From assembly GCF_019977315.1 (NCBI RefSeq), contig NZ_AP024652.1, positions 2,728,001 to 2,792,000 of the forward strand: a DNA stretch of 64,000 nt, in the 5' to 3' direction. Source of the DNA: Arthrobacter sp. StoSoilB22. Lineage in GTDB: Bacteria; Actinomycetota; Actinomycetes; Actinomycetales; Micrococcaceae. The notes beneath the pieces were generated by a model. That model did no database searches. It had not been told where the DNA came from and worked only from the letters and a program-made list of their open reading frames with translations. Below, piece by piece: positions 34,359-43,776 of the stretch. Every line of letters starts with the position of its first letter. Within the stretch, counting starts at the first letter, position 1. The translations under genes were made by a program, and so were the position numbers.

Positions 34359-37300
34359 ATGTTCCGCTTGGCCAAACTGTCCCTGGGAAACCGGGCCCTG
34401 ATCGCGCTGATCACCGTCTTTGCGGCGGTGTTCGGCGTGATCACCATGGGGTCGCTGAAGCAGGAACTCATTCCGTCCATCGAGTTCCCGCAGATCACCG
34501 TGGTGACCTCCATGCCGGGCGCTTCGCCGGAGGTTGTGGACAAGCAGTTGAGCCAGCCCCTGGAAACAGCTTTGAACAGCGTGGAGGGGCTTGAATCCAC
34601 CACATCGACGTCCCGCAACGGCGTTTCACAGATCACTATGGTGTTCACGTACGGCTCCAACCTGGACCGGGCGCGGAACCAGATTGACCGGGCGATTTCC
34701 AATGCCAAACGCGTGCTGCCGGCCGACGTCGAGCCCCAGTCCATCGCCGGTAACATCAGCGACTTCCCGATTGTCTACTTGGCGGTGTCGTCGGACAAGC
34801 CGCTGAGCGAACTCAACGCCGACCTCCTTCGACTCAGCGTTCCCCGCCTGCAGAAGATCGACGGCGTCCGTGGCGCCGACGTGACCGGCGGCTCCAGCCA
34901 GCACATCCTGATCCAGCCCCGCCCCGCTGATCTGGCAACTACAGGGGCCTCTGTCCAGTCCATCAGCAATGCGCTCAAGAACAACGGCACGTTGGTCCCC
35001 GTGGGCACCATTGAGGACCAAGGCAAGACCCTTTCCCTCCAGCTCGGCAGCCCGGTGGATTCCCTGGACATCATCAAGGGACTCCCTTTGGCCGGCGCAA
35101 AAACGGCTGCAACCATTGGGGCTGTTGCCGATGTCAGCATCGAGGACGACGCCGCCACGTCCATCACCCGCACCAACGGCAAGCCCACATTGGCCCTGTC
35201 CGTCACCAAGAAGCCGGAAGGCGATACGGTGGCGATTTCGCACGCCGTGAGGGACGCCGTCGGCCCTATGGAGGAGGAACTCGGCAACAACGCGACTTTC
35301 ACGCCGGTCTTCGACCAAGCTCCTTTCATTGAAAAGTCCATCAAGGACCTCACCACCGAAGGGCTCCTTGGCCTTGGCTTCGCCGTAGCTGTCATCCTGG
35401 TCTTCCTGATGTCCGTACGCTCAACGTTGGTCACGGCCGTCTCCATCCCGCTGTCCCTGCTGATCACCTTCATTGGCATCTCCGCCACGGGATACTCGCT
35501 GAATATCCTTACTTTGGGCGCCCTCACCATTGCGATCGGGCGGGTGGTTGACGATTCCATCGTGGTGATCGAGAACATCAAGCGGCATTTGAGCTACGGC
35601 GAACACAAGCTGACAGCCATCCTGACGTCCATCCGGGAAGTGGCCGGGGCCATCACGGCTTCCACCTTGACCACTGTGGCCGTATTCCTGCCCATCGCTT
35701 TCGTCGGCGACCTCGCCGGTGAGCTGTTCCGGCCCTTTGCCCTGACCGTAACCATTGCGTTGTTGTCATCACTGCTGGTTTCCCTGACAATCGTTCCGGT
35801 CCTGGCCTACTGGTTCCTTTCCTCGCCCGGAAGAGGCGCTGAGGCACAGGCATCCGCCAAGGAAGCCGCCCGGAAAGCCCAAGAGGCCGAGGAGCGCAGT
35901 CGCCTCCAGCGAGGCTACCTTCCTCTTCTCGCCAAGACGCAAAAGCATCCGGTTATCACCTTGTCGGCAGCAGCACTGATTCTGGTGGCCACCATCGCCG
36001 TCTCGCCCCTTCTGTCTACCGATCTGTTGGGCCGCTCCGGCGAGAACAGCATGACTGTGCGCCAAGTCCTTCCAGCGGGCACCAGCCTGCAGGCCACCAG
36101 CGATGAAGCCTCCAAGATTGAGGAGTCCCTCAAGGGCATTGCGGGCATCAAGGACGTGCAGGTCACTTCCGGAAACGCCCAGACCGGCTTCGCTGCACTC
36201 ACTTCCACTGGTTCCTCCAACTCGACATTCACCATTGTCACTGACGAGAAAGTGAACCAAACCAAACTCCAGGATGAGGTTCGCGCCAAGCTGGCAGGGG
36301 CCCCCGGGAAGGTGACGGTGGGATCGCAGCAGGGCGGATTCGGGACATCCTCAACGGTGGATATCACCATCAGGGCCGCTAATTCCGCTGACCTGCAGAC
36401 AGCAAGTGATGCCATGGTCAAGGCTATGGAAGGCGTTCCTGGGAGCTCGGAGGTCGCCACGAACCTTGCTTCCAAGCAGTCGGTGGTCCAGGTCCGTGTT
36501 GACCGGGCCAAGGCCGTGGCGGCAGGCCTGACGGAAGAACAAGTAGGAGCCTTCCTGGCCTCCACGGTCAGCCCCATTCCGGCCGGTACCGTTCGGATCG
36601 AGACCAACGACTACCCTGTGCAGATCGGTGAGGGCACGCGCTTTACCAGCATTGCCGCAGTTCGGGCACTCCAGCTTCCCACAGCCCGTGGCGGCGTGGC
36701 ACTGGAGACGATTGCCGCCGTCGAGCAGGTTGACACCCCGGTGTCCATCACCAGCAGCAACGGGCAGCGAACCGCCAAAGTGACCGTGACGCCGTCCGGA
36801 TCCAACCTGGGCAGTGTCAGCGCAGCGGTGCAGGAGCGGCTGGCGGCTGTGGACTTGCCTGCGGGGGTCACCGCCACCATCGGTGGTGCCACAACGCAGC
36901 AGGCGGAGTCTTTCCGGCAGCTTGGCTTGGCCCTGCTGGCGGCAATTGCCATCGTCTACGTGATCATGGTGGCCGCCTTCAAGTCCCTCATCCAGCCGCT
37001 CATCCTGTTGGTTTCTGTACCGTTCGCCGCGACCGGCGCCGTGGGACTGCTGTTGATCACCGGCGTTCCCTTGGGGCTGCCGTCACTGATCGGCATGCTG
37101 ATGCTGGTGGGCATCGTGGTGACCAACGCCATTGTGTTGATCGACCTGATTAACCAATATCGCAAGCCACATGACGGCTCTCCGGGCATGAACGTTGCCG
37201 ATGCCATCACACACGGTGCGCGCCGGCGCCTGCGGCCCATCCTCATGACCGCCTTGGCGACGGTGTTCGCCCTGACTCCCATGGCTTTAGGCCTTACTGG

Positions 37301-37583
37301 TGGCGGCGGCTTCATTTCCCAACCCCTGGCAATCGTGGTGATCGGTGGCTTGGTTTCGTCCACGGCCCTGACGTTGGTCCTGGTTCCGGTGCTCTACAAA
37401 CTCGTGGAGGGGCGCCGGGAAAAGAAGGACCTGCTGAAGGCTTTGCAGGACAAGTCCACGGCTGCTCCCGGCGACGGACCCGGTGGGAACGGCGGCTCCG
37501 CATCGGGAGATTTCCAGGACTGGACCACGGGCATGATTCCACGCGTCACTGGCCGCCGTGCGGCCCATAATCCCGCAGAATAG
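34359..37583 (+). CDS. RND-family efflux permease (AcrB/SwrC-like)
   Basis: This 1074-aa transporter follows the RND pattern: TM1 (14-32), a large periplasmic-type loop (about 33-330), TM2-TM6 (about 335-490), TM7 near 540, a second loop (about 560-855), and TM8-TM12 to about 1015. Proton-relay acidic residues are seen in GRVVDDSIVVIENI (TM4), and TM10 has GIVVTNAIVLIDLI. No membrane-fusion partner or outer-membrane channel gene is nearby, as expected for the SwrC-like RND pumps in Gram-positives. Substrate unknown. A perfect 15-bp hairpin terminates transcription downstream. Confidence 0.92.
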   Translation: MFRLAKLSLGNRALIALITVFAAVFGVITMGSLKQELIPSIEFPQITVVTSMPGASPEVVDKQLSQPLETALNSVEGLESTTSTSRNGVSQITMVFTYGSNLDRARNQIDRAISNAKRVLPADVEPQSIAGNISDFPIVYLAVSSDKPLSELNADLLRLSVPRLQKIDGVRGADVTGGSSQHILIQPRPADLATTGASVQSISNALKNNGTLVPVGTIEDQGKTLSLQLGSPVDSLDIIKGLPLAGAKTAATIGAVADVSIEDDAATSITRTNGKPTLALSVTKKPEGDTVAISHAVRDAVGPMEEELGNNATFTPVFDQAPFIEKSIKDLTTEGLLGLGFAVAVILVFLMSVRSTLVTAVSIPLSLLITFIGISATGYSLNILTLGALTIAIGRVVDDSIVVIENIKRHLSYGEHKLTAILTSIREVAGAITASTLTTVAVFLPIAFVGDLAGELFRPFALTVTIALLSSLLVSLTIVPVLAYWFLSSPGRGAEAQASAKEAARKAQEAEERSRLQRGYLPLLAKTQKHPVITLSAAALILVATIAVSPLLSTDLLGRSGENSMTVRQVLPAGTSLQATSDEASKIEESLKGIAGIKDVQVTSGNAQTGFAALTSTGSSNSTFTIVTDEKVNQTKLQDEVRAKLAGAPGKVTVGSQQGGFGTSSTVDITIRAANSADLQTASDAMVKAMEGVPGSSEVATNLASKQSVVQVRVDRAKAVAAGLTEEQVGAFLASTVSPIPAGTVRIETNDYPVQIGEGTRFTSIAAVRALQLPTARGGVALETIAAVEQVDTPVSITSSNGQRTAKVTVTPSGSNLGSVSAAVQERLAAVDLPAGVTATIGGATTQQAESFRQLGLALLAAIAIVYVIMVAAFKSLIQPLILLVSVPFAATGAVGLLLITGVPLGLPSLIGMLMLVGIVVTNAIVLIDLINQYRKPHDGSPGMNVADAITHGARRRLRPILMTALATVFALTPMALGLTGGGGFISQPLAIVVIGGLVSSTALTLVLVPVLYKLVEGRREKKDLLKALQDKSTAAPGDGPGGNGGSASGDFQDWTTGMIPRVTGRRAAHNPAE

Positions 37584-37612
37584 CGGGCTCCCCCAACAGA
37601 AGCACTGGTAGT

Positions 37613-37645
37613 GGACAGGCCCGGGAACAATTCCCGGGCCTGTCC
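37613..37645 (+). terminator. Terminator after RND permease gene
   Basis: GGACAGGCCCGGGAA (37613-37627) pairs perfectly with 37631-37645 around loop CAA. T-containing TGTTA follows. Confidence 0.8.
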
Positions 37646-37653
37646 TGTTACAG

Positions 37654-37700
37654 GTATCGATACATGCAAATGCATCTAGTTTGAGGTACACTGTTTACAG
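37654..37700 (+). promoter_or_regulatory. Candidate operator array before the LLM/MarR operon
   Basis: Three short palindromes lie in a row: GTATCGATAC (37654-37663), ATGCAAATGCAT (37664-37675) and CTGTTTACAG (37691-37700). TACACT at 37687-37692 could serve as a -10 element. The array precedes the oxidoreductase gene, whose operon ends in a MarR gene. Autoregulation by that MarR protein is likely. Confidence 0.5.
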
Positions 37701-37734
37701 AGCCCGGGACTTCGGGCAGGGAGAAAGGCACATC

Positions 37735-38865
37735 ATGCAGATCGGCGTATTCAGCGTCAGCGACATCACCACTGACCCCACCACGGGCCGCACGCCCACG
37801 GAAAACGAGCGCATCAAGGCCTCCGTCGCCATCGCCAAAAAGGTCGAAGAAATCGGCATGGATGTGTACGCCCTGGGCGAGCACCACAACCGGCCCTTCT
37901 TCTCCTCCTCCCCCACCACCACCCTGGCCTACATCGCAGCCCAGACCGAGCGCATCACGTTGTCCACGGCAACCACCCTGATCACCACCAATGATCCGGT
38001 CAAGATCGCCGAAGACTTCGCCATGCTCCAGCACCTCTCTGATGGCCGCGTGGACCTGGTGCTCGGTCGTGGCAACACAGCTCCGGTGTACCCCTGGTTC
38101 GGAAAGAACATCCAGGACGGCATCGAGCTGGCTATCGAGAACTACAGCCTGCTCCGCAAGCTGTGGGACGAGGACACCGTCAACTGGTCCGGCAAGTTCC
38201 GCACACCCCTGCAGAACTTCACCTCCACGCCGCGTCCGCTCGACGACGTCGCCCCCTTCGTGTGGCACGGTTCCATCCGCACGCCTCAGATCGCAGAAGT
38301 GGCCGCCTACTACGGCGACGGTTTCTTCGCCAACAACATCTTCTGGCCTAAGGAGCACTACCAGCAGCTGATCGGCCTGTACCGTGAGCGCTACGCACAC
38401 TACGGCCACGGAACTCCGGAGCAGGCAATCGTTGGCTTGGGCGGACAGTTCTTCATGAGGAAGAACTCGCAGGACGCCGTGAAGGAATTCCGGCCATACT
38501 TCGACAACGCGCCCGTCTACGGGCACGGACCGTCCCTGGAGGACTTCACCTCGCAGACTCCCCTCACCGTGGGCAGCCCGCAGGAAGTCATCGAGAAGAC
38601 GCTGACCTTCCGCGAGGCCTTCGGCGACTACCAGCGCCAGTTGTTCCTGATCGACCACGCCGGACTGCCGCTGAAGACCGTCCTGGAGCAGTTGGATCTC
38701 TTCGGCGAAGAGGTGTTGCCGGTTCTTCGAAAGGAGTACGCCGCCATGAAGCCTGCGAATGTGCCGGACGCACCCACGCACGCCTCACGGGTTGCCGCCG
38801 CGTTGGAGGCCAAGGTCAGCGCGTCCGCTACTGCTGGTGCTGGTGCTGCGGGGCAGGACGCCTGA
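37735..38865 (+). CDS. Luciferase-like flavin-dependent oxidoreductase
   Basis: This 376-aa LLM-class enzyme starts at ATG 37735 after GGGAGAAAGG. It opens with MQIGVFSVSDIT, and YALGEHHNRPFF and LSTATTLITTNDPVKIAEDFAMLQHLSDGRVDLVLGRGN carry family signatures. It probably uses FMN or F420; which one is not decided by the sequence. The C-terminus (from about 350) is Ala-rich. The MarR gene overlaps its stop by 1 nt (TGATG), so the two are translationally coupled. Confidence 0.92.
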   Translation: MQIGVFSVSDITTDPTTGRTPTENERIKASVAIAKKVEEIGMDVYALGEHHNRPFFSSSPTTTLAYIAAQTERITLSTATTLITTNDPVKIAEDFAMLQHLSDGRVDLVLGRGNTAPVYPWFGKNIQDGIELAIENYSLLRKLWDEDTVNWSGKFRTPLQNFTSTPRPLDDVAPFVWHGSIRTPQIAEVAAYYGDGFFANNIFWPKEHYQQLIGLYRERYAHYGHGTPEQAIVGLGGQFFMRKNSQDAVKEFRPYFDNAPVYGHGPSLEDFTSQTPLTVGSPQEVIEKTLTFREAFGDYQRQLFLIDHAGLPLKTVLEQLDLFGEEVLPVLRKEYAAMKPANVPDAPTHASRVAAALEAKVSASATAGAGAAGQDA

Positions 38866-39326
38866 TGTCCAGCCTTTCGGCATCCTCCGCCGTGCGCCTC
38901 GCCGCCGAAACCTGGGAGTCGTTGTTCCGTTCCCAGGTGGCGGTGATGCGGAAGCTTCAGTCCGGGCCGGCGTTCAAGGCACTTCCTGTCAAGGAGTACG
39001 ACGTCCTGTTCACGCTTTCCCGCTGCCCTTCGGGCCAGCTGCGCCTGAATGAGATCAATGACAAGGTCCTGCTCAGCCAGTCCAGCTTAAGCCGCTTGGT
39101 GGACCGCCTGGAGAAGCGCGGCCTGGTGGAGCGGACCATAGCGCCCGACGACGGCCGCGGAGTCCTGCTCTCACTCACCGAAGCCGGAAGCGAGCTCCAA
39201 AAGGCCATCGGCCGCGAACATGTCCGCGACATCGCCAACTTGGTGGCGCCCGCGCTCACGGCCGAGGAGCAGCAGGAGCTTCTGCGGCTCACGGAGAAAC
39301 TCCGCGCCTCGGTGGCCGGACACTAG
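38865..39326 (+). CDS. MarR-family transcriptional regulator
   Basis: This 153-aa protein has a winged helix with recognition sequence RLNEINDKVLLSQSSLSRLVDRLEKRGLVERT and wing APDDGRGVLLSLTEAG. The start overlaps the LLM stop. It is the likely repressor of its own operon through the palindromes at 37654-37700. Its last 4 nt overlap the end of the convergent transglutaminase gene. Confidence 0.94.
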   Translation: MSSLSASSAVRLAAETWESLFRSQVAVMRKLQSGPAFKALPVKEYDVLFTLSRCPSGQLRLNEINDKVLLSQSSLSRLVDRLEKRGLVERTIAPDDGRGVLLSLTEAGSELQKAIGREHVRDIANLVAPALTAEEQQELLRLTEKLRASVAGH

Positions 39327-40129
39327 CGCAAGCTGATGAGCTCCCGGGGGTCCTCCACCGGGAGCTCCCCGTTGACCGATGCGCTGACCTTGAGCGTTTT
39401 GAGGGTCAGGCTGCCGCCCACGGTGGACAGGAAGGCCGTATCCGAGGAGTCCCGGCCTGCGGTGATGCGAAGCATGGATTCGCGGGGCGCGAGACCAGTG
39501 GGATCAATGATGTGCCAGGCGCCGTCGATGTGCGCCTCCGCAACAGCATGGAAATCCATGGGACTTAGCCCGGGGGCGTACACCGCCGCCAACCGCGCGG
39601 GAACATCCTTGGACCGCAGGAGGGCAATGGCAAGGTGTGCGAAGTCGCGGCACACACCTTTGCGGTGCAGCAGGGTTTCCACGGCGCCGTCTGTCCCCCG
39701 GGAGGACCCACTGACGTAACGCAGTTCCCCGTTGACCCAATTGCGGACGGCATGGAGCAGCTCGGCACCGTGCAGGCTTCCAAACTCGGCATAGGAGGTA
39801 GGCAGCAGCCTGTCCGACTCCGCATACCGGCTGGGCCTGACGTACCTGATGAGTTCCATCGGACTGGATGTATCCGGCTCCCCAAAGCCATGAACCGTTG
39901 CCCGGTAGTCCACAGTCACCTCGCTCGGCTCGCTGAATTCCAGGTAGTGAAAGCGGCCGCCGTGGTGATCGCTGAGTTCAGCAAAGGGGACCTCGGCACC
40001 ACCGCTGGTGATGGACAGGTTTTCGTTCACAGAGCGGTAACCACGATTATTGGCCACGGCTATGGCCATGGCCACCTTGGTGTTGGCTGCAGTCTTGAAC
40101 ACGAGTGAGGCAGCAACATTGCGTTCCAT
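39323..40129 (-). CDS. Transglutaminase-like cysteine protease-fold protein
   Basis: This 268-aa protein starts at ATG 40129 (MERNVAAS). The transglutaminase core has Cys in GVCRDFAHLAIALLRS (about 167), His in MDFHAVAEAHID (about 203) and Asp in WHIIDPTG (about 218), the expected catalytic order. The N-terminal beta-rich domain (bacterial transglutaminase-like N) spans about 1-110. It has no signal peptide and is probably cytoplasmic. Activity may be peptide cleavage rather than cross-linking. It is convergent with the MarR gene, with a 4-nt overlap of the ends. Confidence 0.88.
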   Translation of the reverse strand: MERNVAASLVFKTAANTKVAMAIAVANNRGYRSVNENLSITSGGAEVPFAELSDHHGGRFHYLEFSEPSEVTVDYRATVHGFGEPDTSSPMELIRYVRPSRYAESDRLLPTSYAEFGSLHGAELLHAVRNWVNGELRYVSGSSRGTDGAVETLLHRKGVCRDFAHLAIALLRSKDVPARLAAVYAPGLSPMDFHAVAEAHIDGAWHIIDPTGLAPRESMLRITAGRDSSDTAFLSTVGGSLTLKTLKVSASVNGELPVEDPRELISLR

Positions 40130-40199
40130 TGATCTCCGGGGTGGGTTGCGGCGGACAGCCCCCATTGCCGCCATTTATGTGAATCAGCCAATCGCAGAG

Positions 40200-41045
40200 C
40201 TACAGATTAACCTTCAGCGACAGTAGCATCCGCTGGACATTGGCGAATTCAGAACCGTGGACCGCATACTTTGCAGCCAGGTCCAAGGTATCGAAAGACT
40301 TGGCCGGTGCCACCTTCTCATCAGCGGCAAAGGCATGGATGACCGGGACATCCCCAAAGGTGATGTCGCCCTTGCCGGCTGGGCCCTGAACCCGGTTCCT
40401 CAGTTCGCAGGCCTGTCCGTCCACTCCCGCCACCATATTGGTGATGCCGTAAGAGCCGAAGAACTTGTAGCCCTGAACCACGCGGAAGACTACTCGCGGA
40501 TCAATGGTGTCCTGGCCATCCGAGTGGGGAATGTCCAATGGCACACTGCTGATCACCACATAGGGGCGTGCCTGACCGGCCGGGCAGGCGGCAGGCGACG
40601 TCGTAGGCAACCCGGTGTGTAGCGTGGCTATGTACCGCCCCTCGGCATCCTTGACCTCCACCTTCACAGCGTTGGCCAACGATCCCGCCTCCGGCGTTAC
40701 CGACTGGGCTATCCACTCCTGAGGTAACTCGAAGCTGACGGTTTTGGCGGAGTCCGTGTACGTCTTCCAGGACACCGCCGTCGCCACCGGGCTTGACCCG
40801 GGGCTGGCCGAAGTACTCCCGCCGGTGCTTGGAGTTTCGCCGGTGCCTGTCGCCGGCGTCGTGCTGCCCTGTGTTGCCGTTCCCGATTCCGAACTATTTG
40901 GTTGGGAGCCGGTAGTGGAGTTGACTTGCGGGCCCTTGTTCTCGGCGGAGCAGGATGCTGTGCCGGCGAGGACTGTGACCGCCACGGCAAACACGGCAAG
41001 CCGCATCGGATTGCAGCGCAGGTTCAGGATGCCCTTCATGCCCAC
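40200..41045 (-). CDS. Probable lipoprotein of unknown function
   Basis: This 281-aa protein has a basic N-terminus, a hydrophobic segment (about 15-30) and the lipobox-like VLAGTASC ending at Cys32, so probably lipid anchored. A Gly/Ser/Thr-rich linker (about 36-92) leads to a globular region with WIAQSVTPEAGSLANAVKVEV and a C-terminal KSFDTLDLAAKYAVHGSE. I recognise no family. Start options are ATG 41045 and ATG 41039. It is divergent from the DUF1684 gene with about 50 nt between them. Confidence 0.75.
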   Translation of the reverse strand: MGMKGILNLRCNPMRLAVFAVAVTVLAGTASCSAENKGPQVNSTTGSQPNSSESGTATQGSTTPATGTGETPSTGGSTSASPGSSPVATAVSWKTYTDSAKTVSFELPQEWIAQSVTPEAGSLANAVKVEVKDAEGRYIATLHTGLPTTSPAACPAGQARPYVVISSVPLDIPHSDGQDTIDPRVVFRVVQGYKFFGSYGITNMVAGVDGQACELRNRVQGPAGKGDITFGDVPVIHAFAADEKVAPAKSFDTLDLAAKYAVHGSEFANVQRMLLSLKVNL

Positions 41046-41093
41046 AGCCTATCGGCGGCAGTCCTGCGACACGCACAGGACTAGGCTGAGTGT

Positions 41094-41762
41094 ATGGCTC
41101 CTGACCAGAAGGACTATTTCGAAGACGACATTCCCGCCATGTCAGCTATTGATATTGCTGATTGGCGCCTGCGGACGTTCGCCCTCTACGACAAAGTGCG
41201 CCAGCTCGCGGCCACCAACCCGTTCGACGCCCACGTGTTTTGGCGGCAGGAACGGGACCTGATGTTCGCTACGCATCCGGCTTCAGCGCTCACCGCCGAT
41301 ATGAAGGCTTCCTTCTCCGGACTGCCAACAGCTGACTACGATTCCTCCTTCCGGAGGTACGCCGCCTTGTCACCCGAGGGAGCCGGCCAGGAAATGAACG
41401 TTGAGACGGGGACTGACGGGTTGGTGCCATTCGTCCGAATCGGCACTTTCGACCTCCCCGGGCTGGGCTCGTTGGCGGCCTGGAAGCTCAGGAGCTACGG
41501 GGGCGGGATCTTCGTGCCGTTCCGCGACGCCACTGCAGGCAAGGACGGCGGAAGCTACGGCGCCGGACGGTACTTGGTGGACACGGTCAAGGGTTCGTTC
41601 CATGGGACGCGGGGATCCGGCGCAGACCAAGAGTTTGTCCTGGACTTCAATTTCGCGTACAACCCATCTTGCGCCTACAACGAGGCCTGGGCGTGTCCGC
41701 TGGCGGGACCAGCAAACCGCCTGGCTGCCGAGGTCCCAGTGGGCGAACAGTATCTCGGCTAA
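41094..41762 (+). CDS. DUF1684 domain protein
   Basis: This 222-aa protein matches the DUF1684 family, recognised by DIADWRLRTFALYDKVR, FWRQERDLMFATHPASAL, FVPFRDATAGKDGGSYGAGRYL and FNFAYNPSCAYNEAWACPLA. The biochemical role of the family is not known. No membrane segment or signal peptide is seen. Its stop overlaps the convergent transporter gene end by 4 nt. Confidence 0.88.
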   Translation: MAPDQKDYFEDDIPAMSAIDIADWRLRTFALYDKVRQLAATNPFDAHVFWRQERDLMFATHPASALTADMKASFSGLPTADYDSSFRRYAALSPEGAGQEMNVETGTDGLVPFVRIGTFDLPGLGSLAAWKLRSYGGGIFVPFRDATAGKDGGSYGAGRYLVDTVKGSFHGTRGSGADQEFVLDFNFAYNPSCAYNEAWACPLAGPANRLAAEVPVGEQYLG

Positions 41763-42988
41763 CCAAACACCCCTCCGGGGCCGACAACTGCGAGGGCCGC
41801 AATGGCCGCCACTATTGTCAGCGGCGCCACCATCAGGCCGAAGACCGCGTACCCCCTCCACTTGATCAGTACATTCATCCGCACCAAGCGGTCGTGCCAT
41901 AGCAAGGTGGCCAAAGAGGCCCACGGAGTGATCAGGGGTCCCGCGTTCACCCCCACCAACAGCGCAGCCATCCTGGTAGGAGTTCCGGCCAGTGGCTCGG
42001 CCAGAAGGTAAGCCGGCAGGTTGTTGACGACGTTTGAGCCAAGGGCGCCTGTCATGGCCAGCCTCAGCAGCTCAAGGAACCCGTTCCCCTGCCCTGCCAC
42101 CTGGCCAAGCAGCACTGATGCGCCAAGATATTGCGTTGCTTCCACTACAAGGAAGAGGCCGCAGGTAAAGAGCAGCAAGGACCACGGGATCAAGGCCACC
42201 TTGAGCACCTTGGGTCGGCGGACGGCGAAGGTCACGGCGAGTATCGCGGCAGCCAACGCGGCGGGAATCCAAATGGCGACACCGGATACCAACGCCGGCA
42301 ACAGCAACACCAGGACGATCGCACTGACCAGGAGCAGGACTTTGTCCGGCGCTGCCGTGGATGAGGTGGTCGGGGCCGGACGGGCGGAATCGAGCGCGTA
42401 GGTTTTGCGAAGCTCCCGCCGGAAAACCACAGCAACAAATGCCAAGGGCACCACAATTGCCGCGAGCGAGGGCGCCCACATCAGTTGCGCGAACTGTGCC
42501 GGGCTGATGCCACCGAGATTGTGCTGCGCCAAAAGGTTGGTCAGGTTGGAGATGGGAAGCAACAAGCTGGCAGTGTTGGCCAGCCAAACCGTGGTCAGGG
42601 CGAAGGGCAGAACGGGGAGGCCCGCCTGGCGGGCCACGGTGACCACCACCGGGGTGAGCAGCACCGCCGTCGTATCCAGTGACAGGAAAACGGTACTGAG
42701 TGTGGCAAACAACGCCAGCAGCAACCACAGCATGACACTGCGTCCACGCCCCCACCCCCGCACATGGCGGGCAATCCACTGGAAGGCGCCGGCCTCACTG
42801 ACAAGTTCCGTAACCACCGTCATGGCAATGACAAAACCCAGGATGGGTGCCACCCGGTCTGCAAGGACTGCCACCTCCTGCCAGGGCAGGACACCCGTAA
42901 CCACTGTGACCCCACCAGCCACAAGGAGGACCAACCCGATAATCGCCAGACGCATGGAACGGATTCTAAGCCCGGGTCCTGTGTTCAT
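41759..42988 (-). CDS. ArsB/NhaD-type anion or cation permease (SLC13-like)
   Basis: This about 409-aa membrane protein has 10-11 hydrophobic segments, beginning MRLAIIGLVLLVAGG and including a LLPISNLTNLL-like signature near residue 165 typical of ArsB/SLC13 permeases, and a second conserved repeat in ALGSNVVNNLPAYLLAEPLAG. Substrate (arsenite, sodium, organic anion) is not settled. The start is uncertain: ATG 42988 is chosen, ATG 42955 would begin just before the first TM, and GTG 43048 is a longer option. It has no arsR or arsC neighbour. Confidence 0.85.
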   Translation of the reverse strand: MNTGPGLRIRSMRLAIIGLVLLVAGGVTVVTGVLPWQEVAVLADRVAPILGFVIAMTVVTELVSEAGAFQWIARHVRGWGRGRSVMLWLLLALFATLSTVFLSLDTTAVLLTPVVVTVARQAGLPVLPFALTTVWLANTASLLLPISNLTNLLAQHNLGGISPAQFAQLMWAPSLAAIVVPLAFVAVVFRRELRKTYALDSARPAPTTSSTAAPDKVLLLVSAIVLVLLLPALVSGVAIWIPAALAAAILAVTFAVRRPKVLKVALIPWSLLLFTCGLFLVVEATQYLGASVLLGQVAGQGNGFLELLRLAMTGALGSNVVNNLPAYLLAEPLAGTPTRMAALLVGVNAGPLITPWASLATLLWHDRLVRMNVLIKWRGYAVFGLMVAPLTIVAAIAALAVVGPGGVFG

Positions 42989-43103
42989 CCTGCACGGCGC
43001 TTCCTTCTGCACAGGAGTTCCTTCCACGGCACTGGAAGAAGGCGTCACCGTCCTGTAAGCAAAAGAACCCCCAAAGCCCTGCCGCGAAGCCTAACTTTGA
43101 AGC

Positions 43104-43676
43104 ATGAACAGACTGCAGCGCATGATCCGGGCCCACAGGATCCTAGCGGTTGTGGCAGGGGTGGTGGTCCTTTCCGTAGTGGTTGTGGCGGCCGCCCTGT
43201 TCCAGCCGTGGCGCATCTTCACCAGCAGCAGCGTCTACGAAGCCCTGCCTGCCGCGCCCGCTCCCGCGAGCGCACAGGCTCCCGCTTCCGCGAGCGCACA
43301 GGCTCCCGCAATTCCCTTACCCGCAACTCCCGAGGCACCGGTGGTTCTTGGCTCGGGCACTTTCCAATCCCAAGAGCATGAGACCACAGGCACTGCCCGG
43401 TTGGTGAGACTTGCCGATGGCAGCCATCTGCTGCGGCTCGAGGACATGGCCAGCAGCGACGGCCCGGACGTCAAAGTCTGGTTGAGCAGCCTGCCGGCCG
43501 GCGGCGACTGGTTCAAATACCGGTCCGGCCGATACGTGGATCTCGGTGCGGTCAAAGCCACGCACGGCAATCACAACTACCTACTTCCGCCAGGAACGGA
43601 CATCACGGGGCTGACATCCGTGGTGCTGTGGTGTGACCGCTTCAGCGTGGCATTCGGATCCGCGCCCCTCATCTGA
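43104..43676 (+). CDS. DM13-domain protein, membrane anchored
   Basis: This 190-aa protein has one TM (residues 14-34), a Pro/Ala-rich stalk, and a C-terminal DM13 domain (about 78-190) with VVLGSGTFQSQEHETTGTARLVRL and VKVWLSSLPAG. DM13 is a proposed electron-transfer or redox-associated extracellular domain. The stalk contains an imperfect direct repeat, ASAQAPAS, mirrored in a 24-bp DNA repeat (43264-43309). A hairpin follows the stop codon. Confidence 0.88.
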   Translation: MNRLQRMIRAHRILAVVAGVVVLSVVVVAAALFQPWRIFTSSSVYEALPAAPAPASAQAPASASAQAPAIPLPATPEAPVVLGSGTFQSQEHETTGTARLVRLADGSHLLRLEDMASSDGPDVKVWLSSLPAGGDWFKYRSGRYVDLGAVKATHGNHNYLLPPGTDITGLTSVVLWCDRFSVAFGSAPLI

Positions 43677-43679
43677 TGA

Positions 43680-43740
43680 GTTGTGAGGCCCGCTCTGCTC
43701 GCTAAGGGAGTGGCAAAGCATGCAGAGCGGGCCCCACAAC
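43680..43740 (+). terminator. Hairpin after the DM13 gene
   Basis: GGCCCGCTCTGC (43687-43698) pairs with 43722-43733, flanked by GTTGTG and CACAAC arms with one mismatch position. No T tract follows. It lies 3 nt past the stop. Confidence 0.55.
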
Positions 43741-43776
43741 GCAACCCACCGGCCAGGAAGGACGTAGGATGTCATC

